A stretch of 64,000 nucleotides of DNA from an uncultured Prevotella sp. (GCA_944321295.1 CALUKU010000008.1:1-64000), one strand, 5' to 3'; positions 15,593 through 24,634 are shown, counted from the first letter of the stretch. Made by a program: numbers and translations. Notes: generated by a model not told the origin, from the letters alone.

Positions 15593-18028
15593 ATGACGGC
15601 GGTACATGCCAAGTTTTTGCTTCGTGGTTACCAAGAGGACATCATGCTCCGTGTCATTGAGGCATGGAGGAAGGGGCACTCCGTGCTCGTGCAAATGCCG
15701 ACGGGCACGGGTAAAACGCATGTACTCGCTGCGCTCGTAAATGAACAATTAAAAATTAAAAATGAAAAGTTAGAGGGTGGCGCCGTTTGGATTGTGGCGC
15801 ACAGGAGGGAACTGGTTGAGCAGATAGAGGAAACGGTAAGGCTGTTCGTAATGCATAATTCACAATGCATAATGCATAATAGGCCTGCGCAGGAATTCGT
15901 TTCACAAAGCTTAATGCATGATGCACAATGCATAATGCACAATGAACAATTAACAATTAATAATGACGGAGCGTCGGTTGTAAGGGATGTTCCCGTGCGG
16001 GTGTATTCCATACAGTGGCTGTCGAGGCATTGGGGTGACGTCGGGAATGAAAGGCCGGGGCTGATTGTAATAGACGAGGCGCACCACGCGCTGGCAGAAA
16101 CTTACAAGGAGCTGTGGCGGAGGTATCCCGAGGCGAGGTTCCTCGGCATGACTGCTACGCCGTGCAGACTTAACCGAAGGGGATTTACTGATTTGTTTGA
16201 CACGCTGGTTACGGCCGACGGCGTGGCGGAGTTTATCAGGCAAGGTTGGCTGTCGGCGTTTGATTATGTGTCAATACGCACGGGCAGCGAGGAGCAGCGG
16301 CTGATAAGCTCGTTGAAGAAGCGCGGCGCCGACGGCGACTACCAAGTGAAAGAGATGGACGCCGTGCTCAACAGGCGGCCGGGCATTGGGCGGCTGTATG
16401 ACAGCGTGCGGCAATACGCCGACGGCCGCAAGGGCATTGTCTACGCCATAAGCATTAGCCACGCCCGCAACATCGCCGAATATTATAATAATAAAGGTAT
16501 TAATGCCGTAGCGATAGACAGCAAGACGCCGGCGAAGGAGCGCAAACGATTGGTTGACGACTTCAGGCGGGGCAGGATACAAGTGCTGGTGAACGTTGAC
16601 GTGTTCAGCGAGGGGTTCGACTGCCCCGACGTTGAGTTCATACAATTGGCAAGGCCGACGCTGTCACTGGCGAAGTACCTGCAGCAGGTTGGGCGCGGGC
16701 TTAGGAGGACGGAGGCCAAGGAAACGTGCGTGATAATCGACAACGTCGGGCTTTACCGTCTGTTCGGTCTGCCCACGGCTTACAGGGACTGGCAGGCGAT
16801 GTTCGAAGGGCGGTTGGCAGGTAAGGGATGTACCGGCGTCATGCGGGGAACGGTCGGCATGGCCGCCGTGCGTGAGAAGGCGGAAGCGATAAACGGCAAC
16901 GACGCGATGGAAGTGGTCGTGACACACGAACGGCTGTTGGAGCTGATTGACGGCGGAGCGGCCGGACGAGAGGCTGACGATGAGGCGTTGAGGCCGTTTA
17001 AGGACAGGGCGACGGGGCTTTACGGACTGAGGCGCGGCGAAGTGATAACGGTCATGCCGCAATACGGCGAAGTGTTTGACGTGAGGGACGGCATAGCCGC
17101 CGTAAGGTTTGCCGACCTGAGCACGGGCGTTGTAGACGGCGACGGACGCATAAGGCTGAGGCTCGGTCGCAATGAGGGCATGAGGATATTAGCGGACGGC
17201 ATATTGGCCGTGGCCGACAATGACGGTCCTGACTTTTACATAGACCTGAAAAACGCACGCAGGTACAAGAAAAAGCCCATGGTGGTGAAGCTCGGCGGTG
17301 CGGAGCTGCTCAGCGTGGACGGGATATATTACAGCCGGACGAAGCAAGCGTACCGCAGCGTGGCGCGGATAACAAGGCGTGACATCATCCTACGGGACTA
17401 TTATCTGTTGATATATGACAAGGCGTCTCTCGGTGATTTCAAGTGCGGGCGCGCCGCCGGCTTTCCTGACACGCAGGCGTGCGTCTGCCTGCTTGACGGC
17501 GACGAGGATGATTATTACCGCTTCTGCGAACGTCTTGAAGACGGCAGCATAATAATAGCGGACAGGCGCGGGCGGTATTATCAGGCAGAGCGAGGGAAAA
17601 AGAAAAAACGCGTTGCTTGCGACGCTACGGATGACGGGCGCGGTGATGTCTGCAGCGTGTTGCCCGTGCTGCGCAGCAAAGCCTTTGAGCGGGCCGAGCG
17701 AAGCAGGAAGGCCAAGCTAAGGACGGAGAACAAGAAGCGGGAAGAGCGGCTGGCCGGATTACAGGGAGCCGTGCCGTTCAGGTCGGGAACGAAATACGGG
17801 CTGAAGCTTGGCGATAAGGTTATTGTTCCGCCGATATATCGTAACATACAAGCCCCGGTGGGTTGTTATTGCGCCTTTGAGGACGGCCCTTGCCGCTGGG
17901 GCGTAATCAGGCTTGACGGACTGATAATGATAGAGCCGGGATATTCAAGAATAGAGATTGCCGACAACGGAACCGCCACGCTTACAACTGTGCCGGGAAA
18001 GACGAAAACCGTGAAGCTCAAGACGTAA
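15593..18028 (+). CDS. Superfamily 2 DEAH helicase with C-terminal WG-like repeats
   Basis: An 811-residue SF2 helicase. Seen: Walker A PTGTGKT (36-42), DEAH box (161-164), motif III TATP (187-190), and motif VI QQVGRGLRR (about 364-372), an arrangement close to RadD and the restriction-type helicases. The C-terminal half lacks a known nuclease and instead has WG-like beta repeats (VMPQYGEVFDVRDGIAAV; GTKYGLKLGDKVIVPPIYRN; CRWGVIRLDG). Two low-complexity inserts flank motif Ia: residues 49-62 (NEQLKIKNEKLEGG) and 87-126 (MHNSQCIMHN..INNDG). They match the intergenic AATTAAAAAT and ATGCATAATGCACAAT repeats seen elsewhere. The frame stays open through both. Role in DNA repair or defence is inference. 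Confidence 0.8.
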   Translation: MTAVHAKFLLRGYQEDIMLRVIEAWRKGHSVLVQMPTGTGKTHVLAALVNEQLKIKNEKLEGGAVWIVAHRRELVEQIEETVRLFVMHNSQCIMHNRPAQEFVSQSLMHDAQCIMHNEQLTINNDGASVVRDVPVRVYSIQWLSRHWGDVGNERPGLIVIDEAHHALAETYKELWRRYPEARFLGMTATPCRLNRRGFTDLFDTLVTADGVAEFIRQGWLSAFDYVSIRTGSEEQRLISSLKKRGADGDYQVKEMDAVLNRRPGIGRLYDSVRQYADGRKGIVYAISISHARNIAEYYNNKGINAVAIDSKTPAKERKRLVDDFRRGRIQVLVNVDVFSEGFDCPDVEFIQLARPTLSLAKYLQQVGRGLRRTEAKETCVIIDNVGLYRLFGLPTAYRDWQAMFEGRLAGKGCTGVMRGTVGMAAVREKAEAINGNDAMEVVVTHERLLELIDGGAAGREADDEALRPFKDRATGLYGLRRGEVITVMPQYGEVFDVRDGIAAVRFADLSTGVVDGDGRIRLRLGRNEGMRILADGILAVADNDGPDFYIDLKNARRYKKKPMVVKLGGAELLSVDGIYYSRTKQAYRSVARITRRDIILRDYYLLIYDKASLGDFKCGRAAGFPDTQACVCLLDGDEDDYYRFCERLEDGSIIIADRRGRYYQAERGKKKKRVACDATDDGRGDVCSVLPVLRSKAFERAERSRKAKLRTENKKREERLAGLQGAVPFRSGTKYGLKLGDKVIVPPIYRNIQAPVGCYCAFEDGPCRWGVIRLDGLIMIEPGYSRIEIADNGTATLTTVPGKTKTVKLKT
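15845..15966. repeat. ATGCATAATGCACAAT repeat carried in frame inside the helicase gene
   Basis: About 120 bp made of repeats such as AATGCATAATTCACAATGC and AATGCATGATGCACAATGC, ending in AACAATTAACAATTAATAAT. The same words form the intergenic block at 53459-53580. Here they code for residues 86-124 of the helicase without breaking the frame. Confidence 0.75.
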
Positions 18029-18067
18029 CGCATAGCCGTGCAAGATATGCAGGTCTGCCGTATGACG

Positions 18068-18114
18068 GTTTCAGCCGGATTGCCATTTAATAGTTTTGGC
18101 AATCCGGCTGAAAC
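18068..18114. terminator. Bidirectional terminator between convergent genes
   Basis: A 17-bp perfect inverted repeat (18068-18084 and 18098-18114) with a 13-nt loop between the helicase stop and the minus-strand DUF2442 gene; the arms begin GTTTCAGCCGGATTGCC. Confidence 0.75.
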
Positions 18115-18119
18115 ATATT

Positions 18120-18368
18120 TTACAGCACGTCCAGTGGCGACCTTTTCATGACTAAAGGGTAACGTTCGGGGTGTTTGAGGCTCTCTATTTCAAGGTCAAC
18201 GTCAAGGTCGGGCCATTCTATTGCGTTTTGTCCTGCCATTCTGACATTTAACGCACTTCTTATCTGTGCGTCGCGAAGCCATGGTACGCGATTGTAAGAC
18301 ACAAAGTATTCGTTGCCTTGTACCGAAAGCAACATGCCTTGTGAATTAATCATCAAGACGCTTACCAT
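18120..18368 (-). CDS. DUF2442-like small protein
   Basis: An 82-residue protein resembling DUF2442 proteins: YFVSYNRVPWLRDAQIRSALNVRMAGQNAIEWPDLDVDLEIESLKHPE has the family pattern of an aromatic strand, a helix and the WPDLDxDxxxxxL end. The function of the family is unknown; relatives often occur in toxin-antitoxin-like pairs with DUF4160, but no DUF4160 gene is next to it here. It lies 3 bp after the radical SAM gene stop on the same strand, so they are probably co-transcribed. Confidence 0.6.
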   Translation of the reverse strand: MVSVLMINSQGMLLSVQGNEYFVSYNRVPWLRDAQIRSALNVRMAGQNAIEWPDLDVDLEIESLKHPERYPLVMKRSPLDVL

Positions 18369-18371
18369 AAT

Positions 18372-19151
18372 TTAGTATGCCGCCGAGCATGGTATGCCCA
18401 TCGCTATTACGCGGTCGCGTATGGCGTCGAGCTGTTCGGGCGAGGCCTTGCGCAGGTCGTGGTCGGGCGTTTCGCGGTCGATGGTGTAAATCATGACCTG
18501 CCGCGGGGCGATGTGCTTTACGGCCTCGAGCCACGGGCCGACGAATTCCTCGCCTGTGTTGTCGGCGTCCTGTCCGTCGATGGTGCCGCGCATGAACATC
18601 GTCTGCACAATGGCATGGCCGTTGAACGAGCGTATCGTTTCTATTATCTCGCGCACGTCGTAAGTGGGGTAGGTCGGTCTGTTCACCTTATTTATATATT
18701 CCTGGCTGACGGTGTCGAGCTTCAGGATGTTGTTGTCTACACGTTCGAGCGCCTTGTGCACCTCGGGGCGCATGGCCATCGTGGCGTTGCTCAGCACCGA
18801 CACTTTAGCTTCGGGGCAGTAGCGGTCGCGCAGGCTGATGGTGTCGTCGATTATTCCGGCGAATTGCGGGTGGGCCGTAGGCTCGCCGTTGCCGGCGAAC
18901 GTCAGCACGTCGGGCAGCCGTCCTTCGGCCTGCATGTCTTTCAGTTTGCGTTCGAGGGCGTCGGCCACCTCCTCGCGCGTGGGTCTTTTGAGTTTTGGGC
19001 GGTGGTCGGCGTTGAAGCCGCACTCGCAGTATATGCAGTCAAACGTGCAGACCTTGCCGTCGGCCGGCATGAGGTTGATTCCCAACGAAATGCCGAGGCG
19101 TCGGCTGTGTACGGGGCCGAATATCGGCGACGGATAAATAACGGTGCTCAT
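18372..19151 (-). CDS. Radical SAM protein (COG0731-like)
   Basis: A 259-residue radical SAM protein. Seen: an N-terminal GPVHSRRLGISLGINL motif typical of COG0731 proteins, the cluster motif CTFDCIYC (C35, C39, C42), and FAGNGEPTAHP as the GGE-type SAM motif. The fold is short with no extra cluster domain. COG0731 members include tRNA wybutosine-type enzymes, but many bacterial members remain of unknown role. It is read divergently from ftsX with its own minus-strand promoter and is followed by a DUF2442-like gene. Confidence 0.8.
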   Translation of the reverse strand: MSTVIYPSPIFGPVHSRRLGISLGINLMPADGKVCTFDCIYCECGFNADHRPKLKRPTREEVADALERKLKDMQAEGRLPDVLTFAGNGEPTAHPQFAGIIDDTISLRDRYCPEAKVSVLSNATMAMRPEVHKALERVDNNILKLDTVSQEYINKVNRPTYPTYDVREIIETIRSFNGHAIVQTMFMRGTIDGQDADNTGEEFVGPWLEAVKHIAPRQVMIYTIDRETPDHDLRKASPEQLDAIRDRVIAMGIPCSAAY

Positions 19152-19184
19152 TTTTCAGTTCTCCATGATTTAAGTATTGCGCTG

Positions 19185-19192
19185 CAAAAGTA
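19185..19192 (-). promoter_or_regulatory. Minus-strand -7 box for the radical SAM gene
   Basis: TACTTTTG on the minus strand (19192-19185), about 34 bp before the ATG at 19151; fits TAnnTTTG. Confidence 0.55.
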
Positions 19193-19261
19193 ATAAAAAA
19201 GAATGAAACTTGTCTTCGCCTGTCGGCGTTCTTTACATAAAGTATTGTCGGATGAATTATA

Positions 19262-19340
19262 AAAGGCAACCTTTGGGCTCCCGAAAGGTTGCCTTTTGCC
19301 GTCTGAACGGTAACCTTTCGGCCGATAAAAGGCGGTCTTT
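19262..19340 (+). repeat. Phased palindrome array A (4 units, 22-bp period)
   Basis: Four 13-bp units of form AAAGG-N3-CCTTT start at 19262, 19284, 19306 and 19328, exactly 22 bp apart: AAAGGCAACCTTT, AAAGGTTGCCTTT, AACGGTAACCTTT, AAAGGCGGTCTTT. The right flank (19341-19371) carries AATGCGTTGGCAGCCAATGC and TTACG, shared loosely with other arrays. It sits in the divergent gap between the radical SAM gene and ftsX (19152-19555). Confidence 0.85.
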
Positions 19341-19515
19341 TGTAATGCGTTGGCAGCCAATGCGTTACGTCTCCGTCCACAGACCCTCCGGCTGACGGCC
19401 TGTGGGCGGCGCATGGCGGGGCTGCAAAAGAGGCGGCGGAGCTGCTTTCAGGCTCGGTTACGGCAGGCCGGCTGTTAATTGTAGTTAAAGCGTTGGCCGT
19501 GCGGATAATTTTTTG

Positions 19516-19523
19516 TTACTTTG
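19516..19523 (+). promoter_or_regulatory. Probable ftsX -7 box
   Basis: TTACTTTG, one base from the TAnnTTTG pattern, 32 bp before the ATG at 19556; supports that start over the GTG at 19535. Confidence 0.45.
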
Positions 19524-19555
19524 CAGCAAATTAGGTGTATTATAGCCTCAAGATA

Positions 19556-20434
19556 ATGGGTAAGAAACGATCGAAAACCCGCGTCCGCCACGGATTGCAG
19601 GGGGTGACTTTATGTATAAGCACGGCATTGGTGCTGATTTTGTTGGGAATGGTTGTGTTTTCAGTGCTCACGGCGCGGAACTTGTCAGCCTACGTTAAGG
19701 AGAACCTTACCGTAACGATGATGTTGGGCGAGGACGTGACCGACACCGACGCGCAACGCATGTGCAACGAGCTTAAGGGCCGCCCCTACGTCAGCCACCT
19801 TACTTATATTAGCAAGGAGCAGGCCCTGAAGGAGCAGACCGCCGCCATGGGCACCGACCCCAGCGAGTTTCTCGGCATGAACCCCTTCGTGGCCTCCGTT
19901 GAGCTGCAGCTGAGGGCGCAATACGCCAACACCGACTCTGTGAAACGCATCTCGACGGTGCTTAAGAGCGACAAGCGCGTTACCGACATAACCTATCCCC
20001 AAGACTTGATGGACATAGTAAACCGCAACCTCAACCGCATCAACCTCGTGTTGCTGGTGCTGGCCGTGCTGTTGACGTGCGTGTCGTTCTCGCTTATCAA
20101 CAACACCGTCAAGCTGGGTATGTACGCCCGCCGCTTCACCATACACACGATGAAGCTCGTCGGGGCGTCGTGGGGCTTTATCCGCCGGCCCTTCCTGGGC
20201 AACGCCGTGGGCATAGGCCTGCTGGCCGCCCTGCTGGCCGACGCCGTGCTGGCCGCCGGCGTTTACGCCCTTTACACTTACGAGCCGGGCATAATGACGG
20301 TTATCACGTGGCAGGTGATGGCCGTTACGGGCGCCGCCGTTTTCCTCTGCGGTTTCGTCATAACGCTGCTGTGCGCCTATGTGGCCGTCAACAAGTTCCT
20401 GCGGATGAAGGCCGGCGACCTGTATAAAATCTGA
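19556..20434 (+). CDS. ftsX: Cell-division ABC transporter permease FtsX
   Basis: A 292-residue FtsX. It partners FtsE in the inner membrane and controls peptidoglycan hydrolases at the septum. Seen: a short basic cytoplasmic N terminus, a first membrane helix LCISTALVLILLGMVVFSVL, an extracytoplasmic domain of about 110 residues, then three C-terminal helices with the family stretch NRINLVLLVLAVLLTCVSFSLINNTVKLGMYARR. The start ATG 19556 follows a near-consensus promoter. ftsE is not in the window. The order ftsX-DUF3098-uppP-truB-queA that follows is conserved in Bacteroidetes. Confidence 0.9.
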   Translation: MGKKRSKTRVRHGLQGVTLCISTALVLILLGMVVFSVLTARNLSAYVKENLTVTMMLGEDVTDTDAQRMCNELKGRPYVSHLTYISKEQALKEQTAAMGTDPSEFLGMNPFVASVELQLRAQYANTDSVKRISTVLKSDKRVTDITYPQDLMDIVNRNLNRINLVLLVLAVLLTCVSFSLINNTVKLGMYARRFTIHTMKLVGASWGFIRRPFLGNAVGIGLLAALLADAVLAAGVYALYTYEPGIMTVITWQVMAVTGAAVFLCGFVITLLCAYVAVNKFLRMKAGDLYKI

Positions 20435-20445
20435 CGGGCGGATTT

Positions 20446-20550
20446 TGAATTAACAATTAAAAAGTAAAAATTAAACAGCGTGGCAGTGCGCGGATTCGGC
20501 AGCTTCAAGGCAAATCACCTTGTCTGCTTGTCCCTGACTGCTTGTTAACT
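20446..20550. repeat. AT-rich and GACAAGCAGAC-word repeats
   Basis: AATTAACAATTAAAAAGTAAAAATTAAAC (20446-20476) followed by CTTGTCTGCTTGTCCCTGAC (20510-20529 region); both words belong to families scattered through the window. They separate ftsX from the DUF3098 gene. Confidence 0.55.
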
Positions 20551-20561
20551 TAATAAAAGAA

Positions 20562-20834
20562 ATGGACAGAAGAAATTTTGCTTTCGACCGTATGAACTTC
20601 ATTCTCCTTGCTGCGGGAATGGTAGTCGTAATCATCGGCTTCATACTTATGAGCGGGGGCGGCACCGAGGACGGGTCGTTCAATCCCGAAATCTTCAACG
20701 CCACACGCATCAAGGTGGCTCCCGCCGTGTGCTTCATAGGCTTCGTGTCGATGATTTACGCCATCATCCGCAAGCCCAAGGACGCCGTTGAGCCCGGCGA
20801 CGCAGCCAACGACAACACGACAAACGATAACTAA
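20562..20834 (+). CDS. DUF3098 membrane protein
   Basis: A 90-residue protein with two membrane helices (about 13-31 and 53-66) and a short polar C terminus, matching the DUF3098 family that sits between ftsX and uppP in Bacteroidetes. Function unknown; conserved placement suggests a link with the cell envelope or division. 21 bp separate it from uppP. Confidence 0.8.
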   Translation: MDRRNFAFDRMNFILLAAGMVVVIIGFILMSGGGTEDGSFNPEIFNATRIKVAPAVCFIGFVSMIYAIIRKPKDAVEPGDAANDNTTNDN

Positions 20835-20855
20835 AACCAATAACAGACAAAACTT

Positions 20856-21695
20856 ATGGATTTATTTGAAACCGTCATCATCGCCATCGTAGAAGGCCTG
20901 ACGGAGTTCCTGCCCGTGTCGTCCACGGGACACATGATTATTGCGCAAAGCCTGCTGGGCGTCGAGAGCACGCCGTTCGTCAAGGCGTTCACGGTGATTA
21001 TACAGTTCGGCGCCATCCTGTCGGTGATATGCCTTTACTGGAAACGCTTCTTCTATCCCAACGCCGGGCGTGAGGGCAAGTCATACTGGCGCTCGATGTT
21101 CGACTTCTACGCACGCCTCGTGGTGGGCGTGTTGCCAGCCGCCGTGCTGGGCCTGGCCTTCAACGACGAGATTGAGGCCAACCTCGGCAACGTGCAGCTC
21201 GTGGCGTGGATGCTCATAGTGGGCGGCGTGTTCATGCTCTTCTGCGACCGCATATTCAACCGCGGCAGCGAGGACGCCAAGCTGACATACAGGCGCGCCC
21301 TCATGATAGGTTTGGTACAGTGCTTCTCGATGATACCCGGCGTGTCGCGCTCGATGGCCACCATCGTCGGCGGCATGTCGCAGCGGCTCACCCGCAAGGC
21401 GGCCGCAGAGTTCTCGTTCTTCCTCGCCGTGCCAACGATGTTCGGCGCAACGTGCCTTGAGATGTACAAGCTCATAACGCACGAGGAAGGTTCGGTGCTC
21501 CTGCAGGGCGACAACCTGCAGATGCTTATCGTAGGTTCCGTCGTGGCGTTCATCGTCGCCATCCTGGCCATAAAGTTCTTCATAGACTACGTTACGAAGT
21601 ACGGTTTCGCCGCGTTCGGTTGGTACCGCATTATCGTCGGACTGATAATAATCATCTGCACGCTGTGCGGCGTCGAGATGAAAATGACTGACTAA
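20856..21695 (+). CDS. uppP: Undecaprenyl-diphosphatase UppP
   Basis: A 279-residue membrane phosphatase that recycles undecaprenyl pyrophosphate, the lipid carrier for peptidoglycan and surface glycans; it also gives bacitracin resistance. Seen: N-terminal GLTEFLPVSSTGHM (the E-rich motif and first catalytic loop), and MIGLVQCFSMIPGVSRSMATIVGGM (second motif with the PGxSRSxxT signature), with about eight helices. Normal length. Genes on both sides are close (21 bp and 7 bp), so it is in the ftsX-queA operon. Confidence 0.95.
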   Translation: MDLFETVIIAIVEGLTEFLPVSSTGHMIIAQSLLGVESTPFVKAFTVIIQFGAILSVICLYWKRFFYPNAGREGKSYWRSMFDFYARLVVGVLPAAVLGLAFNDEIEANLGNVQLVAWMLIVGGVFMLFCDRIFNRGSEDAKLTYRRALMIGLVQCFSMIPGVSRSMATIVGGMSQRLTRKAAAEFSFFLAVPTMFGATCLEMYKLITHEEGSVLLQGDNLQMLIVGSVVAFIVAILAIKFFIDYVTKYGFAAFGWYRIIVGLIIIICTLCGVEMKMTD

Positions 21696-21702
21696 TAAGC
21701 CG

Positions 21703-22428
21703 ATGAACTTCCACGAAGGTGAGATAATATGCCTTGACAAGCCTTACCGCATGTCAAGTTTCGGGGCGTTGGCCCGCGTGCGCTACCTCATTTCGCAGAA
21801 GCTCGGCGTAAAGCGCATGAAGACCGGCCACGCCGGAACGCTCGACCCGCTGGCCACCGGCGTACTGATACTCTGCACGGGCCGCGCCACCAAGCGCATC
21901 GAAGAGCTGCAGGCGCACACCAAGGAGTACACCGCCACGCTGCAGCTGGGCGCCACCACGGCCAGCTTCGACATGGAACATCCCGTCGACGCGACCTATC
22001 CTACGGCCCATATAACAAGAGAGCTGATAGAGGAAACGCTCAAGACGTTCGTCGGCGAGATACAACAGGTGCCACCGGCCTACTCGGCCTGCAAGGTGAA
22101 CGGCGACCGCGCCTATGACCTTATGCGCAAGGGCCGCGACGTGGAGCTTAAGCCCAAGACGCTGCGCATCGACGAGATAGAGCTTACCTCGTTCTCGCCC
22201 GAGCTGATGCAGATGTCAATCCGCGTGGTCTGCGGCAAGGGCACGTACATCCGCGCCTTGGCCCGCGACATCGGACGGGCGCTCGGCAGTGGGGCATACC
22301 TTACCGCCCTGCGCCGCACGAGGGTGGGCGACATCCGCGTGGAGGACTGCGTAACGCTCGACGACTTTCCCGCCTGGCTTGATAAACAGACAATTGAAGA
22401 CATAATAACGGAGGAAAACAACATATGA
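21703..22428 (+). CDS. truB: tRNA pseudouridine-55 synthase TruB
   Basis: A 241-residue pseudouridine synthase that makes Psi55 in the T-loop of tRNAs. Seen: [13 protein letters not shown], the catalytic [14 protein letters not shown] with the active-site Asp, and [22 protein letters not shown] and [12 protein letters not shown]. The stop overlaps the queA start as ATGA. Start ATG 21703, 7 bp after uppP. Confidence 0.95.
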   Translation: MNFHEGEIICLDKPYRMSSFGALARVRYLISQKLGVKRMKTGHAGTLDPLATGVLILCTGRATKRIEELQAHTKEYTATLQLGATTASFDMEHPVDATYPTAHITRELIEETLKTFVGEIQQVPPAYSACKVNGDRAYDLMRKGRDVELKPKTLRIDEIELTSFSPELMQMSIRVVCGKGTYIRALARDIGRALGSGAYLTALRRTRVGDIRVEDCVTLDDFPAWLDKQTIEDIITEENNI

Positions 22429-23543
22429 AACTGTCACAATTCAAGTTCAAACTGCCCGAGGAGCAGATAGCCCTCAACCCGCCTTACCATCGTGACGAGT
22501 GCCGTCTGATGGTGGTGCACAGGGTGTCGCAGAAGATAGACATGTACAGGACCGACGACAACGGAGAGCCTTTGAAGGATGATGAAGGCAACCCCGTGTT
22601 CCTCGATTTCCGTAATGTGCTCGACTATTTCGACGAGGGCGACGCCTTCATCTTTAACGACACGAAGGTCTTCCCGGCGCGTCTTTACGGCACGAAGGAG
22701 AAGACCGACGCCAAGATTGAGGTGTTCCTGCTGCGCGAGTTGAACGAGGAGATGCGCCTTTGGGACGTGCTCGTAGAGCCGGCGCGCAAGATACGAATCG
22801 GCAACAAGCTGTTTTTCGACGAGAGCGGAACGATGGTTGCCGAGGTGATTGACAACACCACGAGCCGCGGCCGCACGCTGCGCTTCCTCTACGACTGCCC
22901 CCACGACGAGTTCAAGCGCGACCTTTACGCCCTCGGCGAGGCTCCGCTGCCTCATTATATCGTCGACCGCCGTCCCGCAACACCCGAGGACCTGGACGAC
23001 TTCCAGTGCATTTACGCCAAGAACGAGGGTGCCGTCACCGCTCCCGCCTCAGGCCTTCACTTCAGCCGCGAGCTGATGAAGCGCATGGAGATAAAGGGCA
23101 TTGAGTTTGCGTACATTACCCTGCACTGCGCCCTCGGCAACTTCCACGAGATAGAGGTGGAGGACCTTACGAAGCACAAGATGGACTCCGAGCAGATGTT
23201 CATCAGTGCCGAGGCATGCAAGACGGTCAACGAAGCCAAGCAGGCCGGCCGCCACGTGTGCGCCGTAGGCACAAGCGTCATCAAGGCGACTGAAACCGCC
23301 GTCGGCACGGACAAGCTGCTGAAGGAGTATGAGGGCTGGACTAACAAGTTCATCTTCCCGCCTTACGAGTTCGGCGTGGCCGACTCCATGATAGCCAACT
23401 TCTATCATCCTATGTCGCCGCTGCTCATGTCCACCGCGGCGTTCGGCGGTTACGAGCTCGTCATGGAGGCATACGACATGGCCGTAAAGAACGGCTATAA
23501 GTTCGGCTGCTACGGCGACGCAATGCTCATTGTCAACGATTAG
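22425..23543 (+). CDS. queA: S-adenosylmethionine:tRNA ribosyltransferase-isomerase QueA
   Basis: A 372-residue QueA, which makes epoxyqueuosine in tRNA by moving ribose from SAM. Seen: N-terminal [42 protein letters not shown] and [21 protein letters not shown] near the C-terminal half, and [21 protein letters not shown]. About 20-30 residues longer than the Escherichia enzyme because of an insert after [19 protein letters not shown], which is common in Bacteroidetes. Overlaps truB. Confidence 0.95.
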   Translation: MKLSQFKFKLPEEQIALNPPYHRDECRLMVVHRVSQKIDMYRTDDNGEPLKDDEGNPVFLDFRNVLDYFDEGDAFIFNDTKVFPARLYGTKEKTDAKIEVFLLRELNEEMRLWDVLVEPARKIRIGNKLFFDESGTMVAEVIDNTTSRGRTLRFLYDCPHDEFKRDLYALGEAPLPHYIVDRRPATPEDLDDFQCIYAKNEGAVTAPASGLHFSRELMKRMEIKGIEFAYITLHCALGNFHEIEVEDLTKHKMDSEQMFISAEACKTVNEAKQAGRHVCAVGTSVIKATETAVGTDKLLKEYEGWTNKFIFPPYEFGVADSMIANFYHPMSPLLMSTAAFGGYELVMEAYDMAVKNGYKFGCYGDAMLIVND

Positions 23544-23707
23544 TCCCTTCGGGAACAAATCATTGACAAAATTAAAAAGTAAAAATTAAAAAGTAAACAA
23601 CATTGCATAAAGGCTAAGTTGTTTACTTTTTAATATATGAACTAATACCAAATGCCGCATCAGCAAACGTTGTTTACTTTTTAGTTGTTAATTTTTAATT
23701 ACTCGAA
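23544..23707. repeat. AT-rich inverted and direct repeats between queA and folK
   Basis: A small hairpin GTTCCCGAAGGGAC type sequence follows the queA stop, then AAAAAGTAAACAAC and its inverse GTTGTTTACTTTTTA face each other, with a second GTTGTTTACTTTTTAGTTG copy near 23669. These are the AATTAAAAAGTAAAAATT family also found at 20.4 kb. Confidence 0.55.
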
Positions 23708-24121
23708 GTGCACACGGTTTATCTCGGATTAGGCACCAACCTCGGCGACCGCCGTCGCAACATAGAGGATGCGGTGAGGCTGCTCGGCGAGCGGGTCGGT
23801 ACGGTTGTGCGCCTGAGCGGCCTGCACGAAACGGCCCCGTGGGGCTTTTCGTCGGCCAATATGTTCGTCAACGCCGCAGTGTGCGTTGACACCCGGCTCA
23901 CTCCGCGCGGCGTCCTTGAGGCCACGCAGGCTATCGAGCGCGACATGGGGCGCACCGTGAAGTCCGTCGACGGGCAGTATCACGACCGCCTGATAGACAT
24001 CGACATCCTGCTGTACGACGACCTGCACATCGACGAACCAGACCTGAAGATACCACATCCGCTTATGCACGAGCGCGAGTTCGTCATGCTGCCGCTCGGC
24101 GAGATACTCGACGTTGAGTAA
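23708..24121 (+). CDS. folK: 6-hydroxymethyl-dihydropterin pyrophosphokinase FolK
   Basis: A 137-residue HPPK of the folate pathway, which transfers pyrophosphate from ATP to hydroxymethyl-dihydropterin. Seen: YLGLGTNLGDRRRNI, GLHETAPWGF (residues for pterin binding), ERDMGRTVKSVDGQYHDRLIDIDILLY with the metal-binding DIDIL, and IPHPLMHEREFVMLPLGEI. It begins with GTG at 23708; no better start is in frame upstream. It ends at a strong terminator. Confidence 0.9.
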   Translation: MHTVYLGLGTNLGDRRRNIEDAVRLLGERVGTVVRLSGLHETAPWGFSSANMFVNAAVCVDTRLTPRGVLEATQAIERDMGRTVKSVDGQYHDRLIDIDILLYDDLHIDEPDLKIPHPLMHEREFVMLPLGEILDVE

Positions 24122-24129
24122 CAATAAGC

Positions 24130-24171
24130 AAGAAGCCCCGGAACGGTTGGATAACCATTCCGGGGCTTCTT
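24130..24171. terminator. Bidirectional terminator between folK and rpsO
   Basis: Arms 24130-24143 and 24158-24171 are a 14-bp perfect inverted repeat (AAGAAGCCCCGGAA), extended by GGTT/AACC inside; followed by a T-rich stretch. Lies between convergent genes. Confidence 0.8.
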
Positions 24172-24203
24172 CTTTCCTTTAAGCTATTCTTCAATGCTTT
24201 CGC

Positions 24204-24473
24204 TTAACGGCGCAGACCGAGAGCCTTGATTATTGCACGGTAGCGTTCGATGTCGCGCTTGTACAGATAATCGAGGAGGCGGCGGCGCTTACCAACGAGG
24301 ATGGTCAGTGAGCGCTGTGTCACGTGGTCCTTGTGGTTCTTCTTGAGGTGCTCCGTCAAGTGGGCAATACGGTATGAGAACAATGCTATCTGGCTCTCTG
24401 CCGAACCGGTATCAGTGTTAGACTTTCCGTACTTGCCGAAGATTTCCTGCTTTTTTGCTTGATCTAAATACAT
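24204..24473 (-). CDS. rpsO: 30S ribosomal protein S15
   Basis: An 89-residue S15, which binds 16S rRNA early in 30S assembly. Seen: the family helices GSAESQIALFSYRIAHLTEHLKKNHKDH, TQRSLTILVGKRRRLLDYLYKRD and YRAIIKALGLRR. Full length. Transcribed alone from a minus-strand promoter through a leader of about 100 nt, which may hold the usual S15 autoregulatory structure; I do not see a clear one. Confidence 0.95.
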   Translation of the reverse strand: MYLDQAKKQEIFGKYGKSNTDTGSAESQIALFSYRIAHLTEHLKKNHKDHVTQRSLTILVGKRRRLLDYLYKRDIERYRAIIKALGLRR

Positions 24474-24581
24474 TTGGTTGTGATTGATTAAAGAGTTGAT
24501 AATTACATCCTTCTGACGGCGTGCGCCCTAATCACTGGCGGTGCCGTCGTCGAATGTATCGGATTTTCCGATTTGCGGCTG

Positions 24582-24589
24582 CAAAAATA
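24582..24589 (-). promoter_or_regulatory. rpsO -7 box
   Basis: TATTTTTG on the minus strand (24589-24582), an exact TAnnTTTG fit, about 110 bp before the rpsO start. Confidence 0.55.
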
Positions 24590-24634
24590 CTAATTTTTAC
24601 GGCTCCGTGCAAATGTTTTTCGTCTTATTTTAAG

